A stretch of DNA of 64,000 nt from Cognatishimia activa (GCF_026016445.1 NZ_CP096147.1:1090501-1154500); one strand, 5' to 3'. Shown: positions 1-9,733, counted from the stretch's first letter. Notes: generated from the letters alone by a model not told the origin. Translations and numbers: made by a program.

Positions 1-2645
1 CCACCTGCAGAGCGGCTGCGGAAGGAGATGCCATCAACTGGCACGCGGATGGACTGACCTTTGGAGGTCGCCAACATGATCTGATCGCCTAATTCGACTG
101 GGAAGGAAGCCACAAGGTCACCGCCGCGCATCGCCTTATCCATCGCGGCGACACCCATGCCGCCCCGGCCACGTACCGGATAATCATGAGAGCTGGAGAG
201 TTTGCCCGCGCCGCCAGATGTGATGGTTAGGATCAAGTTCTCTGACGCGGACATTTCTGCATAGCGTTCCTGAGAAATCGTCGCGTTTTCATTGGCTTCT
301 TCGTCAGTTGCACCTTCGTCATCTGCCCCTGCCACAGCACGGCGCATTTTCAGGTAAGCAGCACGCTCATCGGTTGTGGCGTCGAAGTGGCGGATGATCG
401 ACATGGAGACAACTTTGTCTTTCGCGCCCAGTTTCACACCGCGCACACCGGTAGAAGCGCGAGAGTTAAACACCCGCACATCGGTCGCCGGGAAACGGAT
501 CGCGCGGCCAGAGTTTGTGACCAGCATCACGTCATCCTCATTGGAGGCGATGCGCGCGTTGATCATCTTCCAATCTGCGCTATCGCCTTCAAATTTCATC
601 GCAATTTTGCCGTTGGACTTCACGTTGGTGAAATCGCTGAGCTTGTTGCGACGCACTGTGCCGTGGTCGGTACAGAAGACAACTTGCAGGTCATCCCACT
701 CTTTTTCATCACGATCGACAGGCATGATCGCCGCAATCGAAACGCCCTGTGGGATTGGCAGAATGTTCACAATCGCTTTGCCCTTAGACGTCCGGCCACC
801 CAGCGGCAGACGCCAGGTTTTCAGTTTGTAGACCATACCGTCGGTGGTGAAGAACAAGAGCTGCGTGTGGGTGTTGGCCACAAAGAGAGTGGTGACCACG
901 TCCTCTTCTTTGGTTTGCATCCCAGACAGGCCTTTACCGCCGCGTTTCTGCGCGCGGAAGTCCGCCAGAGCTGTGCGTTTGATGTAGCCGCCAGAGGTGA
1001 CGGTCACCACCATGTCCTCACGCTCGATCAGGTCTTCGTCGTCCATGTCGCCGGACCAGTCTACGATCTCGGTACGGCGTGGAACGGCGAATTTTTCTTT
1101 GACTTCAGTCAGTTCGTCCGAAATCAGACCCATGATGCGCTCGCGAGAGGATAGGATCTCAAGGTATTCCTTGATCTTGCCCGCCAGTTCTTCGAGCTCA
1201 TCGGTGACTTCTTTCACACCAATCTGTGTCAGACGCTGCAGCCGCAGTTCGAGGATCGCACGAGCCTGGGTTTCAGACAGGTTATAGGTGCCATCATCAT
1301 TCATTTTATGGGTCGGATCGTCGATCAGCTGGATGTAGCCAGCAATATCAGACGCCGGCCAGCGGCGGGTCATCAGCTTTTCGCGCGCTTCCGCCGCATC
1401 GGCAGAAGAGCGGATCGTCGCGACGATTTCATCGACGTTGGATACTGCAACCGCCAAACCACACAAGATGTGGCTCCGCTCGCGCGCTTTGCGCAGCTCG
1501 TAAGCTGTGCGACGCGCCACAACTTCTTCGCGGAAGTCCACGAAGGACGTCAGGAAGGCACGCAGGGTCAGCTGTTCAGGGCGGCCACCGTTCAGCGCCA
1601 GCATGTTGCAGCCAAAAGATGTCTGCATCGGCGTAAAGCGGAAGAGTTGGTTCAGAACAACCTCAGCGGTTGCGTCGCGCTTCAGTTCAACAACAACACG
1701 CACGCCGTTACGGTCTGATTCATCCTGAACGTGGGCGACGCCCTCGACCTTCTTCTCGCGAACCTGCTCGGCGATCTTCTCGATCATGGACGCCTTGTTT
1801 ACTTGATAAGGAATCTCATCAATAACAATGGCATAGCGATCTTTTCTAATCTCTTCCACGCGGGTTTTTGCGCGGACAATCACAGAACCACGGCCTTCGA
1901 GATAGGCTTTGCGTGCTCCAGATCGGCCCAGCATAATACCGCCGGTCGGGAAGTCTGGGCCTGGGATATATTCAATCAGTTCTTCGCTAGACAGATCGGG
2001 ATTTTCGATCAGAGCCAGTGTAGCTTCACAAACTTCACCAAGGTTGTGTGGCGGGATGTTGGTCGCCATACCAACGGCAATACCTCCAGCACCGTTGACC
2101 AGCATATTCGGGAAGCGAGAAGGCAGAACGGTCGGCTCACGGTCCTTGCCATCGTAGTTGTCTTGGAAATCGACTGTATCTTTTTCGATATCCGCGAGCA
2201 CGAAAGCTGCCGGCTTGTCCATGCGCACTTCGGTATAGCGCATCGCCGCCGGGTTATCGCCGTCCATCGAGCCGAAGTTACCCTGACCATCCAAAAGCGG
2301 CAGGGACATCGAGAAATCCTGCGCCATACGCACCAGGGCGTCATAGATCGCGCTGTCACCATGCGGGTGGTATTTACCCATAACATCGCCAACAGGGCGC
2401 GCTGACTTACGATAGGATTTGTCGTGGGTGTTTCCGGTCTCATGCATCGCATAGAGGATGCGGCGGTGCACCGGCTTAAGGCCGTCCCGCAGGTCCGGAA
2501 TTGCGCGGCTCACGATCACGCTCATTGCATAATCGAGGTATGAATTGCGCATTTCCTCTTCGATAGTGATCGAAGGGCCCTCATGTTCCATGCGAACTAC
2601 AGGGGTTTCGTCTTCATTCTCAGGCGTTTCTGGCGTGTCGTTCAC
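1..2645 (-). CDS. gyrA: DNA gyrase subunit A (3' end outside window)
   Basis: GyrA is the DNA-cleaving and wrapping subunit of gyrase, a cytoplasmic A2B2 type II topoisomerase that introduces negative supercoils. About 881 residues are visible and the frame is still open at base 1, so roughly the last 30 residues are missing. The N-terminal stretch contains [10 protein letters not shown] and a quinolone-resistance region reading [13 protein letters not shown], so the Ser83 and Asp87 equivalents are wild type. RYTEVRM carries the catalytic tyrosine (about residue 137). The C-terminal wrapping domain has the GyrA box QKRGGKG. I chose GTG at 2643-2645 as start: no ATG lies in frame upstream, and a good promoter sits about 45 bases before it. 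A later in-frame ATG (MEHEGPS) is a less likely start. Confidence 0.97.
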   Translation of the reverse strand, partial: MNDTPETPENEDETPVVRMEHEGPSITIEEEMRNSYLDYAMSVIVSRAIPDLRDGLKPVHRRILYAMHETGNTHDKSYRKSARPVGDVMGKYHPHGDSAIYDALVRMAQDFSMSLPLLDGQGNFGSMDGDNPAAMRYTEVRMDKPAAFVLADIEKDTVDFQDNYDGKDREPTVLPSRFPNMLVNGAGGIAVGMATNIPPHNLGEVCEATLALIENPDLSSEELIEYIPGPDFPTGGIMLGRSGARKAYLEGRGSVIVRAKTRVEEIRKDRYAIVIDEIPYQVNKASMIEKIAEQVREKKVEGVAHVQDESDRNGVRVVVELKRDATAEVVLNQLFRFTPMQTSFGCNMLALNGGRPEQLTLRAFLTSFVDFREEVVARRTAYELRKARERSHILCGLAVAVSNVDEIVATIRSSADAAEAREKLMTRRWPASDIAGYIQLIDDPTHKMNDDGTYNLSETQARAILELRLQRLTQIGVKEVTDELEELAGKIKEYLEILSSRERIMGLISDELTEVKEKFAVPRRTEIVDWSGDMDDEDLIEREDMVVTVTSGGYIKRTALADFRAQKRGGKGLSGMQTKEEDVVTTLFVANTHTQLLFFTTDGMVYKLKTWRLPLGGRTSKGKAIVNILPIPQGVSIAAIMPVDRDEKEWDDLQVVFCTDHGTVRRNKLSDFTNVKSNGKIAMKFEGDSADWKMINARIASNEDDVMLVTNSGRAIRFPATDVRVFNSRASTGVRGVKLGAKDKVVSMSIIRHFDATTDERAAYLKMRRAVAGADDEGATDEEANENATISQERYAEMSASENLILTITSGGAGKLSSSHDYPVRGRGGMGVAAMDKAMRGGDLVASFPVELGDQIMLATSKGQSIRVPVDGISFRSRSAG

Positions 2646-2689
2646 GTACCGTGCTCGCTTCTTTTTTACATCAATATTTTGTTGCTATT

Positions 2690-2719
2690 TTTATAACAGA
2701 CCCCGGATATGGGGTGCAA
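2690..2719 (-). promoter_or_regulatory. Predicted sigma70 promoter of gyrA
   Basis: On the minus strand there is TTGCAC (2714-2719) and TATAAA (2690-2695) separated by 18 bases. This predicts a transcript start near 2683 and a leader of about 38 bases before the GTG start of gyrA. It is inferred from sequence only. Confidence 0.55.
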
Positions 2720-2727
2720 TGGCAGAG

Positions 2728-2754
2728 CCGCCGAAAGCACGCTGCTTTCGGCGG
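2728..2754. terminator. Strong 12-bp hairpin between the radical SAM gene and gyrA
   Basis: CCGCCGAAAGCA pairs perfectly with TGCTTTCGGCGG across a three-base loop. The T-run (TTTT) lies on the plus-strand side, while on the minus strand, the direction of both neighbours, it is followed only by CTCT. It may end the radical SAM transcript inefficiently, or insulate the gyrA promoter just downstream. Confidence 0.6.
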
Positions 2755-2810
2755 TTTTGCTGTAACACGTTGTTTTATATTGATGAAAATCCGCTGATTT
2801 TCGCTGGAAA

Positions 2811-3752
2811 TTACGCAGAGCAGCTGGCCCCGCCAAGGACGCAGAATTTTGCGCAATGGGGATGGTTCAGTTGAACAGGTTTTTCGGCCTCTTCAAGGCT
2901 ATATCCGAGATCAAATTCCGCCTCATAAGGCAAAAGCGTACAAGCAATCACAGAAGTCTTCTCTGCGCCCTTGTGCTTTACCACCATGCGCGAGTTTGAA
3001 CACATGACCTGAGTAGGTGATTTGTCCAATATTCCCCAGCAGGCGGTCGTTATTTCTGGTACCTCAACTTTCTCGTCCATTTCTGGAAAAAGAACAGTGA
3101 TTCCAGGGTTTTGAGCATCAATGTCAAAGTGATGCTTTGCGTATAAATCAGCATAGCCCTGTCGGGAATCTGTGTCAGTTTCCCCCCAAACAGTGCGTCC
3201 GGCGACAGCCATGGCGAATCCATTGTCGCGCAGCCATTCCATGCCAGTGATGGTTTTATCAAAACTGCCTTTGCCACGTTCCTTGTCGTGCAGGTCAGCG
3301 GACCAATGATCCACCGAAATGCGTAGGGTCAGTTTGCCAGGAAAGTCTTTCTGCAGCTCAAGAAGTCCCGCTTTGACCTTCTTGCGCTGCATCGGCAGCA
3401 TCGCATTGGTCAAAATGAGCACCTCATAGCCGCGATCAAGCGACCTGCGAGCCATTTCGACCATATCCGGGTTCATGAAGGGCTCACCGCCGGTGAATGC
3501 GATCTCACGCACGCCCCATTTCCGGTCTTCTAGTTGATCCAGATAGTCGGAAACTTCATCCGCAGTCAGGTAAACCAAGGCATCATTGGTTGGGGAGCTC
3601 AAAATGTAGCAATTTTCGCATTCGATATTGCAGAGCGTGCCGGTGTTGAACCAAAGCGTTTGCGGATCTTTAAGCGCGACATGCGCACGTTCTTCACCCT
3701 TTGCTGTGACAAAGGGATCCTGAAACTTCGCGATATTTGCGTTATCTTTCAT
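2811..3752 (-). CDS. Radical SAM protein of unassigned function
   Basis: 313 residues. The radical SAM [4Fe-4S] motif CNIECENC gives C41-x3-C45-x2-C48, followed by the SAM-binding stretch FTGGEPFMNPD. The C-terminus has a further cysteine group (CAKFC, then GGASC near the end), which suggests an auxiliary cluster or metal site. The protein is therefore expected to cleave S-adenosylmethionine to a deoxyadenosyl radical in the cytoplasm. Substrate and product cannot be read from the sequence, and no precursor peptide or partner gene is adjacent. I start at the ATG at 3750-3752 (MKDNANIAKF) instead of an upstream ATG 18 codons earlier, because the family motif spacing fits. It lies between gyrA (same strand) and the divergent zwf operon. 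Confidence 0.85.
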   Translation of the reverse strand: MKDNANIAKFQDPFVTAKGEERAHVALKDPQTLWFNTGTLCNIECENCYILSSPTNDALVYLTADEVSDYLDQLEDRKWGVREIAFTGGEPFMNPDMVEMARRSLDRGYEVLILTNAMLPMQRKKVKAGLLELQKDFPGKLTLRISVDHWSADLHDKERGKGSFDKTITGMEWLRDNGFAMAVAGRTVWGETDTDSRQGYADLYAKHHFDIDAQNPGITVLFPEMDEKVEVPEITTACWGILDKSPTQVMCSNSRMVVKHKGAEKTSVIACTLLPYEAEFDLGYSLEEAEKPVQLNHPHCAKFCVLGGASCSA

Positions 3753-3876
3753 AAGCCTGTCATTCCCGTGTTTCTTTTGTGCTATCGAAGAATAGGACGT
3801 CTGCAAACCCGTTTGAGTCGCTATGACACAGTTGTGAAGCCGGGCTTGTTTGAAATGTCGGAGCCTGCTAAAGCGT

Positions 3877-3890
3877 CGTTAGCGCTAACG
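3877..3890. promoter_or_regulatory. Perfect 14-bp palindrome upstream of zwf (LacI-type operator candidate)
   Basis: CGTTAGCGCTAACG is its own reverse complement. It lies 33 bases before the zwf start and in the divergent interval shared with the radical SAM gene. A central CG with AT-rich arms is the usual shape of LacI/GalR-family operators, and alphaproteobacterial sugar and central-carbon regulators of that family (for example CceR/PckR) control Entner-Doudoroff genes. Assignment to a particular regulator is inference. Confidence 0.55.
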
Positions 3891-3922
3891 TAGATGCCCA
3901 TAGAGGTACCAGGAGGGGTTTC

Positions 3923-5371
3923 ATGGTTTCACGTATCATCCCGGTCGAGCGGTTTGATTTGATTATTTTCGGTGGTACCGGAGATCTGGCTCGGCGGAAA
4001 ATTCTGCCGGGGCTTTTCAGGCGGTTTGCTGATGGCCAAATGCCGGAAGGTTCGCGGATCATTGGTGCAGCACGATCAGAAATGGATCAAGCCGCGTTCC
4101 AGGAGTTTGCGGAAGAAGCGATCAGTTCCTTTGCTGGGTCTGCTCCAGAAGATACTGTTTTAAAGGCGTTTTTGGATACGCTTGACTATGTGACCATTGA
4201 CGCTCTTGGCGAGGATGGCTGGGCTGAACTCTCTGCCAAAATGCGTGATACAGCTGTTCGGGCTTTCTACTTTTCTGTTGGTCCGAGTCTGTTTGATGAT
4301 CTCGCAATGCGTCTGCACAAGCATAATCTGGTCGATCCAGAGACGCGAATTGTGGTTGAGAAGCCATTTGGACACGATCTTGAGACGGCGCGGGCCTTGA
4401 ACAAGGTTCTGTCTGCGCATTTTGATGAAAGCCAGATTTATCGGATCGACCATTATTTAGGTAAAGAAACCGTGCAAAACCTGATGGCGGTGCGGTTTGG
4501 AAATATGCTGTTTGAGCCGCTTTGGAACAGCCAATACATCGACCATGTGCAGATCACTGTAGCTGAAGAAGTGGGCGTCGGCGGACGTGGGGGCTACTAT
4601 GACAAGTCTGGTGCCATGCGCGACATGGTGCAAAACCACCTGATGCAGCTCCTATGCCTTACGGCCATGGAACCCCCTGCAAAGTTTGATCCCGATGCTG
4701 TTCGAGACGAAAAGTTGAAAGTTATCAGAGCATTGGAGCCTGTTGAGCCGCATCACATCGTGCGGGGTCAGTATAGCGAAACCGGTGATGAACAGGGGTT
4801 CCGCGATGATGTGGAAAACCCAAAATCCTGGACCGAGAGCTTTATCGCCCTGAAGTGCCATGTTCAGAACTGGCGTTGGGCCGGAACACCGTTTTATCTG
4901 CGGACCGGGAAGCGACTGCAGGCGCGGGATTCCGAGATCATTGTGGTTTTCAAGGAAACTCCGCACTCGATCTTTGGCATGGAAGCAGGTGGTGGTCGCA
5001 ATGAGTTGCGCATTCAGCTGCAGCCCGATGAAGGCATCACTTTGAAAGTGACCATCAAAGAGCCGGGGCCGGGTGGTATGCGCTTGATGGATGTGCCGCT
5101 GGACATGTCCTTTGCTGAAACTCTGGGTGATCATGCGGACACGCCGGATGCCTATGAACGGCTCATTATGGATGTGATCCGGGGCAACCAGACGCTCTTT
5201 ATGCGCGACGATGAAGTTGAGGCAGCCTGGGCCTGGACCGATCCCATTATTCAGGGCTGGGAAAGTGTCAATGACGTGCCAAAGCCCTATGACAGCTACA
5301 GCCAAGGGCCGACGGACGCTGCGCTTCTGATGCAGCGCGATGGCCGAGAGTGGAGAGAGATTGGCGCATGA
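3923..5371 (+). CDS. zwf: Glucose-6-phosphate 1-dehydrogenase
   Basis: Oxidises glucose 6-phosphate to 6-phosphogluconolactone with NADP+ (or NAD+), the entry step to the Entner-Doudoroff and oxidative pentose phosphate pathways. 482 residues, the normal family size. The dinucleotide-binding motif GGTGDLA is at residues 17-23, EKPFGHD follows around 146-152, and the active-site signature RIDHYLGKE is at 174-182. The start is preceded by an excellent AGGAGG. It is first gene of zwf-pgl-pgi, and its TGA overlaps the ATG of pgl (ATGA), so the two are translationally coupled. A palindromic operator candidate sits just upstream. Confidence 0.97.
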   Translation: MVSRIIPVERFDLIIFGGTGDLARRKILPGLFRRFADGQMPEGSRIIGAARSEMDQAAFQEFAEEAISSFAGSAPEDTVLKAFLDTLDYVTIDALGEDGWAELSAKMRDTAVRAFYFSVGPSLFDDLAMRLHKHNLVDPETRIVVEKPFGHDLETARALNKVLSAHFDESQIYRIDHYLGKETVQNLMAVRFGNMLFEPLWNSQYIDHVQITVAEEVGVGGRGGYYDKSGAMRDMVQNHLMQLLCLTAMEPPAKFDPDAVRDEKLKVIRALEPVEPHHIVRGQYSETGDEQGFRDDVENPKSWTESFIALKCHVQNWRWAGTPFYLRTGKRLQARDSEIIVVFKETPHSIFGMEAGGGRNELRIQLQPDEGITLKVTIKEPGPGGMRLMDVPLDMSFAETLGDHADTPDAYERLIMDVIRGNQTLFMRDDEVEAAWAWTDPIIQGWESVNDVPKPYDSYSQGPTDAALLMQRDGREWREIGA

Positions 5372-6042
5372 AAATAGAGACTTACGCAGATTTCGAAATG
5401 ATGACAATCAATGTTGCGCAACAGATCGCAGGAGATTTGAACGCATCATTGATCAATCGAGATCGTGCTTTGCTGGCCGTGCCGGGCGGGACGACCCCGG
5501 GGCCGATCTTTGATGATCTTTGCGCCGCAGATCTGGATTGGTCGCGGGTTGATATCATTCTAACGGATGAACGCTGGGTGCCCGGCGATCATCCACGAAG
5601 CAATACGAAACTGTTGAAAGAACGCCTACTGGTTAATCGCGCCGCAGAGGCAACGCTGCTGCCGCTCTATGCTCCGACAGAGGAACCCGAAGAAGGCCTC
5701 CCTGAGCTTATCCCGGGCATCGAAGCACGCCTGCCGATTGCGGTCGCGGTTATGGGCATGGGGGCAGATATGCACACAGCCTCATTGTTTCCTGATTCTG
5801 CAGAGCTGCAAACCGCGCTGGGGCCTGACGCGGCAGCACTCATCCCTGTTCGCCCAGCGAGCCAGCCAGAGGCGCGGATCACATTGGCCGCGCATGTTCT
5901 AAATGGTGCCTTGCACAAACATATTGTTTTCAGAGGAAAAGATAAGCGTGAGGCATTGGAAAATGCGCGTAATCTGCCTGCGGAACAGGCTCCAATTCGC
6001 GCTGTGATGAATGGCGCGACAGTTCATTACTCGGAGAGTTAA
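5368..6042 (+). CDS. pgl: 6-phosphogluconolactonase
   Basis: Hydrolyses 6-phosphogluconolactone, the product of the preceding zwf gene, to 6-phosphogluconate. 224 residues, belonging to the DevB/SOL type (sugar-phosphate isomerase-like fold), with LLAVPGGTTPGPIF near the N-terminus, LTDERWVP in the middle and MGMGADMHTASLFP as the conserved phosphate/active-site region. The start ATG overlaps the zwf stop by four bases. The stop codon is three bases before pgi. The arrangement places lactone formation and hydrolysis in a single translationally coupled unit. Confidence 0.95.
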   Translation: MKIETYADFEMMTINVAQQIAGDLNASLINRDRALLAVPGGTTPGPIFDDLCAADLDWSRVDIILTDERWVPGDHPRSNTKLLKERLLVNRAAEATLLPLYAPTEEPEEGLPELIPGIEARLPIAVAVMGMGADMHTASLFPDSAELQTALGPDAAALIPVRPASQPEARITLAAHVLNGALHKHIVFRGKDKREALENARNLPAEQAPIRAVMNGATVHYSES

Positions 6043-6045
6043 CCT

Positions 6046-7650
6046 ATGTGGGATCGCTTGAAGGACCGCCACGAAGCAGCAAAAGATCGGAAAATCACCG
6101 ATCTATTTGATGAAGATCGAACAGAAGCTTTTGGCATCGAGACAGATGGACTGTTTTTTGATTTCAGCAAAACAAACATTGATCCAGATACATTCGCTGA
6201 TCTGATAGCGCTGGCCGAAGGGCAGGGTGTGCCTGCCAAACGCGATGCGATGTTTGCGGGTGAAAAAATCAACGAAACGGAAGAACGAGCGGTCCTCCAC
6301 ACTGCGCTGCGTAACCTTGATGGGGATGCCGTCTATGTTGATGGCGAAGATGTTATGCCGGGTGTCAAAGCGACCCTGGCCAAAATGGCTGCTTTCGCTA
6401 ACGCTGTGCGGTCGGGCGCGTTTCAGGGCCAAGGTGGCAGGATCACTGATGTTGTGAATATCGGTATCGGAGGGTCTGATCTGGGCCCAGCCATGGCCTA
6501 TCCAGCTTTGAGACCCTTTGCTGATGGCCCAAAGTGTCACTTTATCAGCAATGTCGATGGTGCTGATTTGGCTGACAAATTGGCCGAACTTAATCCAGAA
6601 ACGACTCTGGTACTTGTTGCGTCTAAGACATTCACCACTATGGAAACCATGATGAATGCGCAGAGCGCTTTGGATTGGATGTCTGCGAGGGTCAAGGAAC
6701 CCGCAAGCCAGTTTGCAGCGATCTCAACCGCAGAAGAAGAGACCGCTGCATTTGGCATCCCTGCTGAACGGGTCTTTGGTTTCGAGGACTGGGTGGGCGG
6801 TCGATATTCCATGTGGGGACCAATTGGCCTGTCAATCATGCTGGCAGTTGGACCGGAGCATTTCACCGAATTCCTGCGTGGTGGGCAGGCGATGGATGTG
6901 CATTTCCGTGAGGCGCCACTTGAGAAGAATATGCCGTTTGCACTGGCGCTGACCGGTATTTGGCATCATCAGATTTGTGGCTATGGCACGCGCGCTGTGC
7001 TGCCCTACGAAAACCGCCTGTTGCGACTTGCGGCCTACTTGCAGCAGCTTGAGATGGAATCAAACGGCAAAAGCGTAAGCCTCGCAGGCGAAGCGCTTGA
7101 CCAAACGGTTGGGCCGATCGTCTGGGGCGAACCGGGAACCAATGGTCAGCACGCGTTCTATCAATTGATTCACCAAGGCCGTCAGGTCGTGCCGTGTGAG
7201 TTCATTGTTGGCGCAGTAGGGCACGAACCAGAGCTGGCGCATCACCACAAGGCGCTCTTGTCCAATTGTCTTGCGCAATCTGAGGCGCTGCTTTTGGGAC
7301 GCGACTATGAAACCGCTGAAGGTCTGATGGCTGCAAAGGGCTATACCGGCGACGCGTTGAAAGCTCACGCCATGCAGCGTGTATTCCCAGGCAACCGGCC
7401 TTCGACCACACTGATGTACAAAACGCTGACGCCATTCGTGCTGGGGCAGATCATTGCGCTTTATGAGCACCGGGTGTTTGTGGAAGGGGCCATTCTGGGC
7501 ATCAATTCCTACGATCAATGGGGCGTGGAATTGGGCAAGGAGCTTGCGAAGAAGCTTGCGCCTGCTGTGGAAGATGATGGGTCTACTGAGGGGCTTCATG
7601 CTGGAACCGCAGCGCTTGTGACACGAGCCAAAGCCCTTCGAGTTTCCTGA
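6046..7650 (+). CDS. pgi: Glucose-6-phosphate isomerase
   Basis: Interconverts glucose 6-phosphate and fructose 6-phosphate. 534 residues, within the usual range. Recognisable stretches are NIGIGGSDLGP, FISNVDGAD, SKTFTTMETM, the region GGRYSMWGPIGLS, EMESNGKS and GTNGQHAFYQLIHQG. It is the last gene of zwf-pgl-pgi, with its ATG three bases after the pgl stop and an AG-rich ribosome site inside the end of pgl. In an organism using Entner-Doudoroff sugar breakdown, this enzyme probably recycles fructose 6-phosphate into zwf. A bidirectional terminator follows. Confidence 0.97.
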   Translation: MWDRLKDRHEAAKDRKITDLFDEDRTEAFGIETDGLFFDFSKTNIDPDTFADLIALAEGQGVPAKRDAMFAGEKINETEERAVLHTALRNLDGDAVYVDGEDVMPGVKATLAKMAAFANAVRSGAFQGQGGRITDVVNIGIGGSDLGPAMAYPALRPFADGPKCHFISNVDGADLADKLAELNPETTLVLVASKTFTTMETMMNAQSALDWMSARVKEPASQFAAISTAEEETAAFGIPAERVFGFEDWVGGRYSMWGPIGLSIMLAVGPEHFTEFLRGGQAMDVHFREAPLEKNMPFALALTGIWHHQICGYGTRAVLPYENRLLRLAAYLQQLEMESNGKSVSLAGEALDQTVGPIVWGEPGTNGQHAFYQLIHQGRQVVPCEFIVGAVGHEPELAHHHKALLSNCLAQSEALLLGRDYETAEGLMAAKGYTGDALKAHAMQRVFPGNRPSTTLMYKTLTPFVLGQIIALYEHRVFVEGAILGINSYDQWGVELGKELAKKLAPAVEDDGSTEGLHAGTAALVTRAKALRVS

Positions 7651-7672
7651 AGTATCACATCAACTCAAACAA

Positions 7673-7708
7673 AAAGCGGCTCGCAATCTGAAGACTGCGA
7701 GCCGCTTT
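7673..7708. terminator. Bidirectional intrinsic terminator between pgi and the methyltransferase gene
   Basis: AAAGCGGCTCGCA pairs with TGCGAGCCGCTTT (13 bp) across a 10-base loop. It is followed by AATTTT on the plus strand and by TTTTTGTTT on the minus strand, so it can end both convergent transcripts. Confidence 0.9.
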
Positions 7709-7726
7709 AATTTTGTGGGTTAAGTC

Positions 7727-8800
7727 TTATGCGCGACGACGACGGCCACCGCCGCGACGACCACGACCACCGCCTGCAGCATCATCAGACGCGTTGAACT
7801 TGATCCATTCTGCGCCGCCTTCGTCGTTGTTGGTCAAGAAGTTCGCCGCACGGATCGCTTCCATCTCTTTACCTGCGCGTGGCTTAGTGGAACCCATTCC
7901 GAAGAGTTTAACGAAAGCCTCATCATCCATATCCGCTGGCAGGATAATGCCAGTGGCTTCAATCTCTGCTTTCTTCTCAGCGATCTTTTTAGGACCAACC
8001 GGCAGGGCAACTGGGTTCATGATTGCAGAGGTCATGCCTGCGCCCATGGCCATTGGAAGGAAGGCGTTGTTGATACCGTGACGGTTTGGCAGGCCAAAAG
8101 AGATGTTGGACGCGCCACATGTGGTGTTCACACCCAGTTCTTCACGCAGGCGACGTACCAGGGCGAAAACCTGCAAGCCGGCTGTGCCCATCGCGCCAAT
8201 TGGCATCACCAGAGGGTCTACCACGATGTCATGTGCAGGGATACCGAAGTCAGCTGCACGCTCTACGATCTTTTTCGCAACCGCGAAACGCACGTCAGGA
8301 TCTTCGGAAATACCGGTGTCATCGTTGGAAATCGCCACAACTGGCACGTTGTATTTCTTAACCAGCGGCAGAACCATCTCCAGACGCTCTTCTTCGCCGG
8401 TCACAGAGTTCAGGAGCGGGCGGCCATTCGCTGCCTCAAGGCCAGCCTCCAATGCGCCAGGCACAGAGCTGTCGATGCAAAGAGGGGTGTCGGTGACTTC
8501 CTGCACCTTTTCGACCAACTCTTTCATCAACGCAGGCTCAACAAAGTTGTTGTCTGCATAGCGCACATCTTCTGCCATCTTGTTGGAGAAGACCGCGCCG
8601 GAGTTGATGTCGAGCACGGTTGCGCCGGCTTCAACTTGGGCAATCGCATCAGATTGCACGCGGGAGAAGTCGCCTTGCTCAAGCTCTGCGTTCAGGATCT
8701 TGCGGCCTGTTGGGTTGATGCGTTCGCCAATTACGCAGAATGGCTGATCAAACCCAATGATCGCAGTTTTTGTATTAGATTCAACGACGGTACGGGTCAT
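7727..8800 (-). CDS. Methyltetrahydrofolate:corrinoid methyltransferase (pterin-binding domain)
   Basis: 357 residues with the pterin-binding (dihydropteroate synthase-like) barrel found in the middle of cobalamin-dependent methionine synthase and in MtrH/AcsE-type enzymes: VIGERINPTGR at the N-terminus, ATVLDINSGA, PLCIDSS, LLNSVTGEEER, VVDPLVMPIG and TTCGASNISFGLPNR. It should move the methyl group between methyl-tetrahydrofolate and a corrinoid protein. The last approximately 15 residues are almost only Gly and Arg, an odd basic tail. A ribosome site AAGGATC precedes the ATG. It lies nine bases downstream of metF. Split methionine synthases are known in Rhodobacterales, so this is probably one module of that system, but a role in methylamine or betaine demethylation is also possible. 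Confidence 0.85.
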   Translation of the reverse strand: MTRTVVESNTKTAIIGFDQPFCVIGERINPTGRKILNAELEQGDFSRVQSDAIAQVEAGATVLDINSGAVFSNKMAEDVRYADNNFVEPALMKELVEKVQEVTDTPLCIDSSVPGALEAGLEAANGRPLLNSVTGEEERLEMVLPLVKKYNVPVVAISNDDTGISEDPDVRFAVAKKIVERAADFGIPAHDIVVDPLVMPIGAMGTAGLQVFALVRRLREELGVNTTCGASNISFGLPNRHGINNAFLPMAMGAGMTSAIMNPVALPVGPKKIAEKKAEIEATGIILPADMDDEAFVKLFGMGSTKPRAGKEMEAIRAANFLTNNDEGGAEWIKFNASDDAAGGGRGRRGGGRRRRA

Positions 8801-8809
8801 AGTAGATCC

Positions 8810-9733
8810 TTAGCTTGAATGTGATGCCGGTGCTTGAGCACCATTGTCTTGCGCCCATTGGGCGTTGGTTTTGATGCCGCCAAGCGGGAAGAAGTGGACG
8901 GACTCAATGTTGAAATCCGGATTGGCTGCTTTGTGTTCAGCAAGCTCGGTCACAACCTCGGTTGGCTCGTAAGGCAGCATCAGTTTGGTCACATCCATCG
9001 CGCGTTTCTGCAGAACTTTCAGAGACGGTCCTACGCCGCAGGCGATGGCGAATTTGATCATTGTCTGTAGCTTGGCAGGACCCGCGATACCGATATGAAC
9101 CGGGATATCAATGCCAGACGCTTTCAGTCCGTCAGCCCATTCGATGATCGGCTTTGCTTCGAAGCAGAATTGAGTGGCCAGCGCCATTTTGGCGTCGGTG
9201 CGCTTGGAAAACTCTTGCTTCCAGCTCAGGGCCTCATCGACGTTTTTGGTAGAGCCGTCAGGATCAATGTCTTTGTTGCCCTCAGGGTGACCAGCGACGT
9301 GCAAGCGGCTAAAGCCCGCTTTGTCAAAAAGACCTGTTTCCAGAAGCTGCATGGAGCTGTCAAAGTCACCTTTCGGCGCGTTCAGACCGCCGGCCAGCAA
9401 AAGCGCTTGCTTAACACCAGCTTCGCCCTGGTACATGGAAATCCAGTTTTCCAGCGTCGCTTTGTTTTCAATGATACGTGCCGGGAAATGCGGCATGACA
9501 TCAAAGCCTTCTTCGGAAAGCCGTTTTGCGGTGGCAACCATGTCTTCGATTGGCGTGCCATCGATATGCGCGATATAAACGCGGGTCTCGGCAGGAAGGA
9601 TATCCTGGAACCGATCGACTTTCGCAGCCGTGCGCGGCATCACTTCGATAGAGAAGTCACGCAGGAAATCGGACACAACAGGGTTCACCGGTTTCCCGGC
9701 TTGCGCCTTGCGTGAAAAGTTCAAAAGCGCCAT
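8810..9733 (-). CDS. metF: Methylenetetrahydrofolate reductase-family protein
   Basis: 307 residues of the MetF-type barrel, which reduces 5,10-methylene- to 5-methyl-tetrahydrofolate (FAD enzyme) or runs the reverse oxidation. Visible family segments are SIEVMPRTAAKVD near the N-terminus (position of the catalytic Glu), YIAHIDGT, VMPHFPARII, LLLAGGLNAPKGDF, LHVAGHPEGN and MALATQFCFEA. I start at the ATG with AAGGAAG six bases upstream (MALLNFSRK) and not at an ATG nine codons earlier. It is the middle gene of a three-gene minus-strand unit, whose downstream partner uses the methyl-folate it would make or consume. Sequence divergence from the classical enzyme means the direction of catalysis is uncertain. 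Confidence 0.85.
   Translation of the reverse strand: MALLNFSRKAQAGKPVNPVVSDFLRDFSIEVMPRTAAKVDRFQDILPAETRVYIAHIDGTPIEDMVATAKRLSEEGFDVMPHFPARIIENKATLENWISMYQGEAGVKQALLLAGGLNAPKGDFDSSMQLLETGLFDKAGFSRLHVAGHPEGNKDIDPDGSTKNVDEALSWKQEFSKRTDAKMALATQFCFEAKPIIEWADGLKASGIDIPVHIGIAGPAKLQTMIKFAIACGVGPSLKVLQKRAMDVTKLMLPYEPTEVVTELAEHKAANPDFNIESVHFFPLGGIKTNAQWAQDNGAQAPASHSS

Noticed and set aside
387-1154. Long plus-strand ORF opposite gyrA
   Set aside because: It is antisense to the conserved GyrA sequence and has no recognisable protein pattern or ribosome site.
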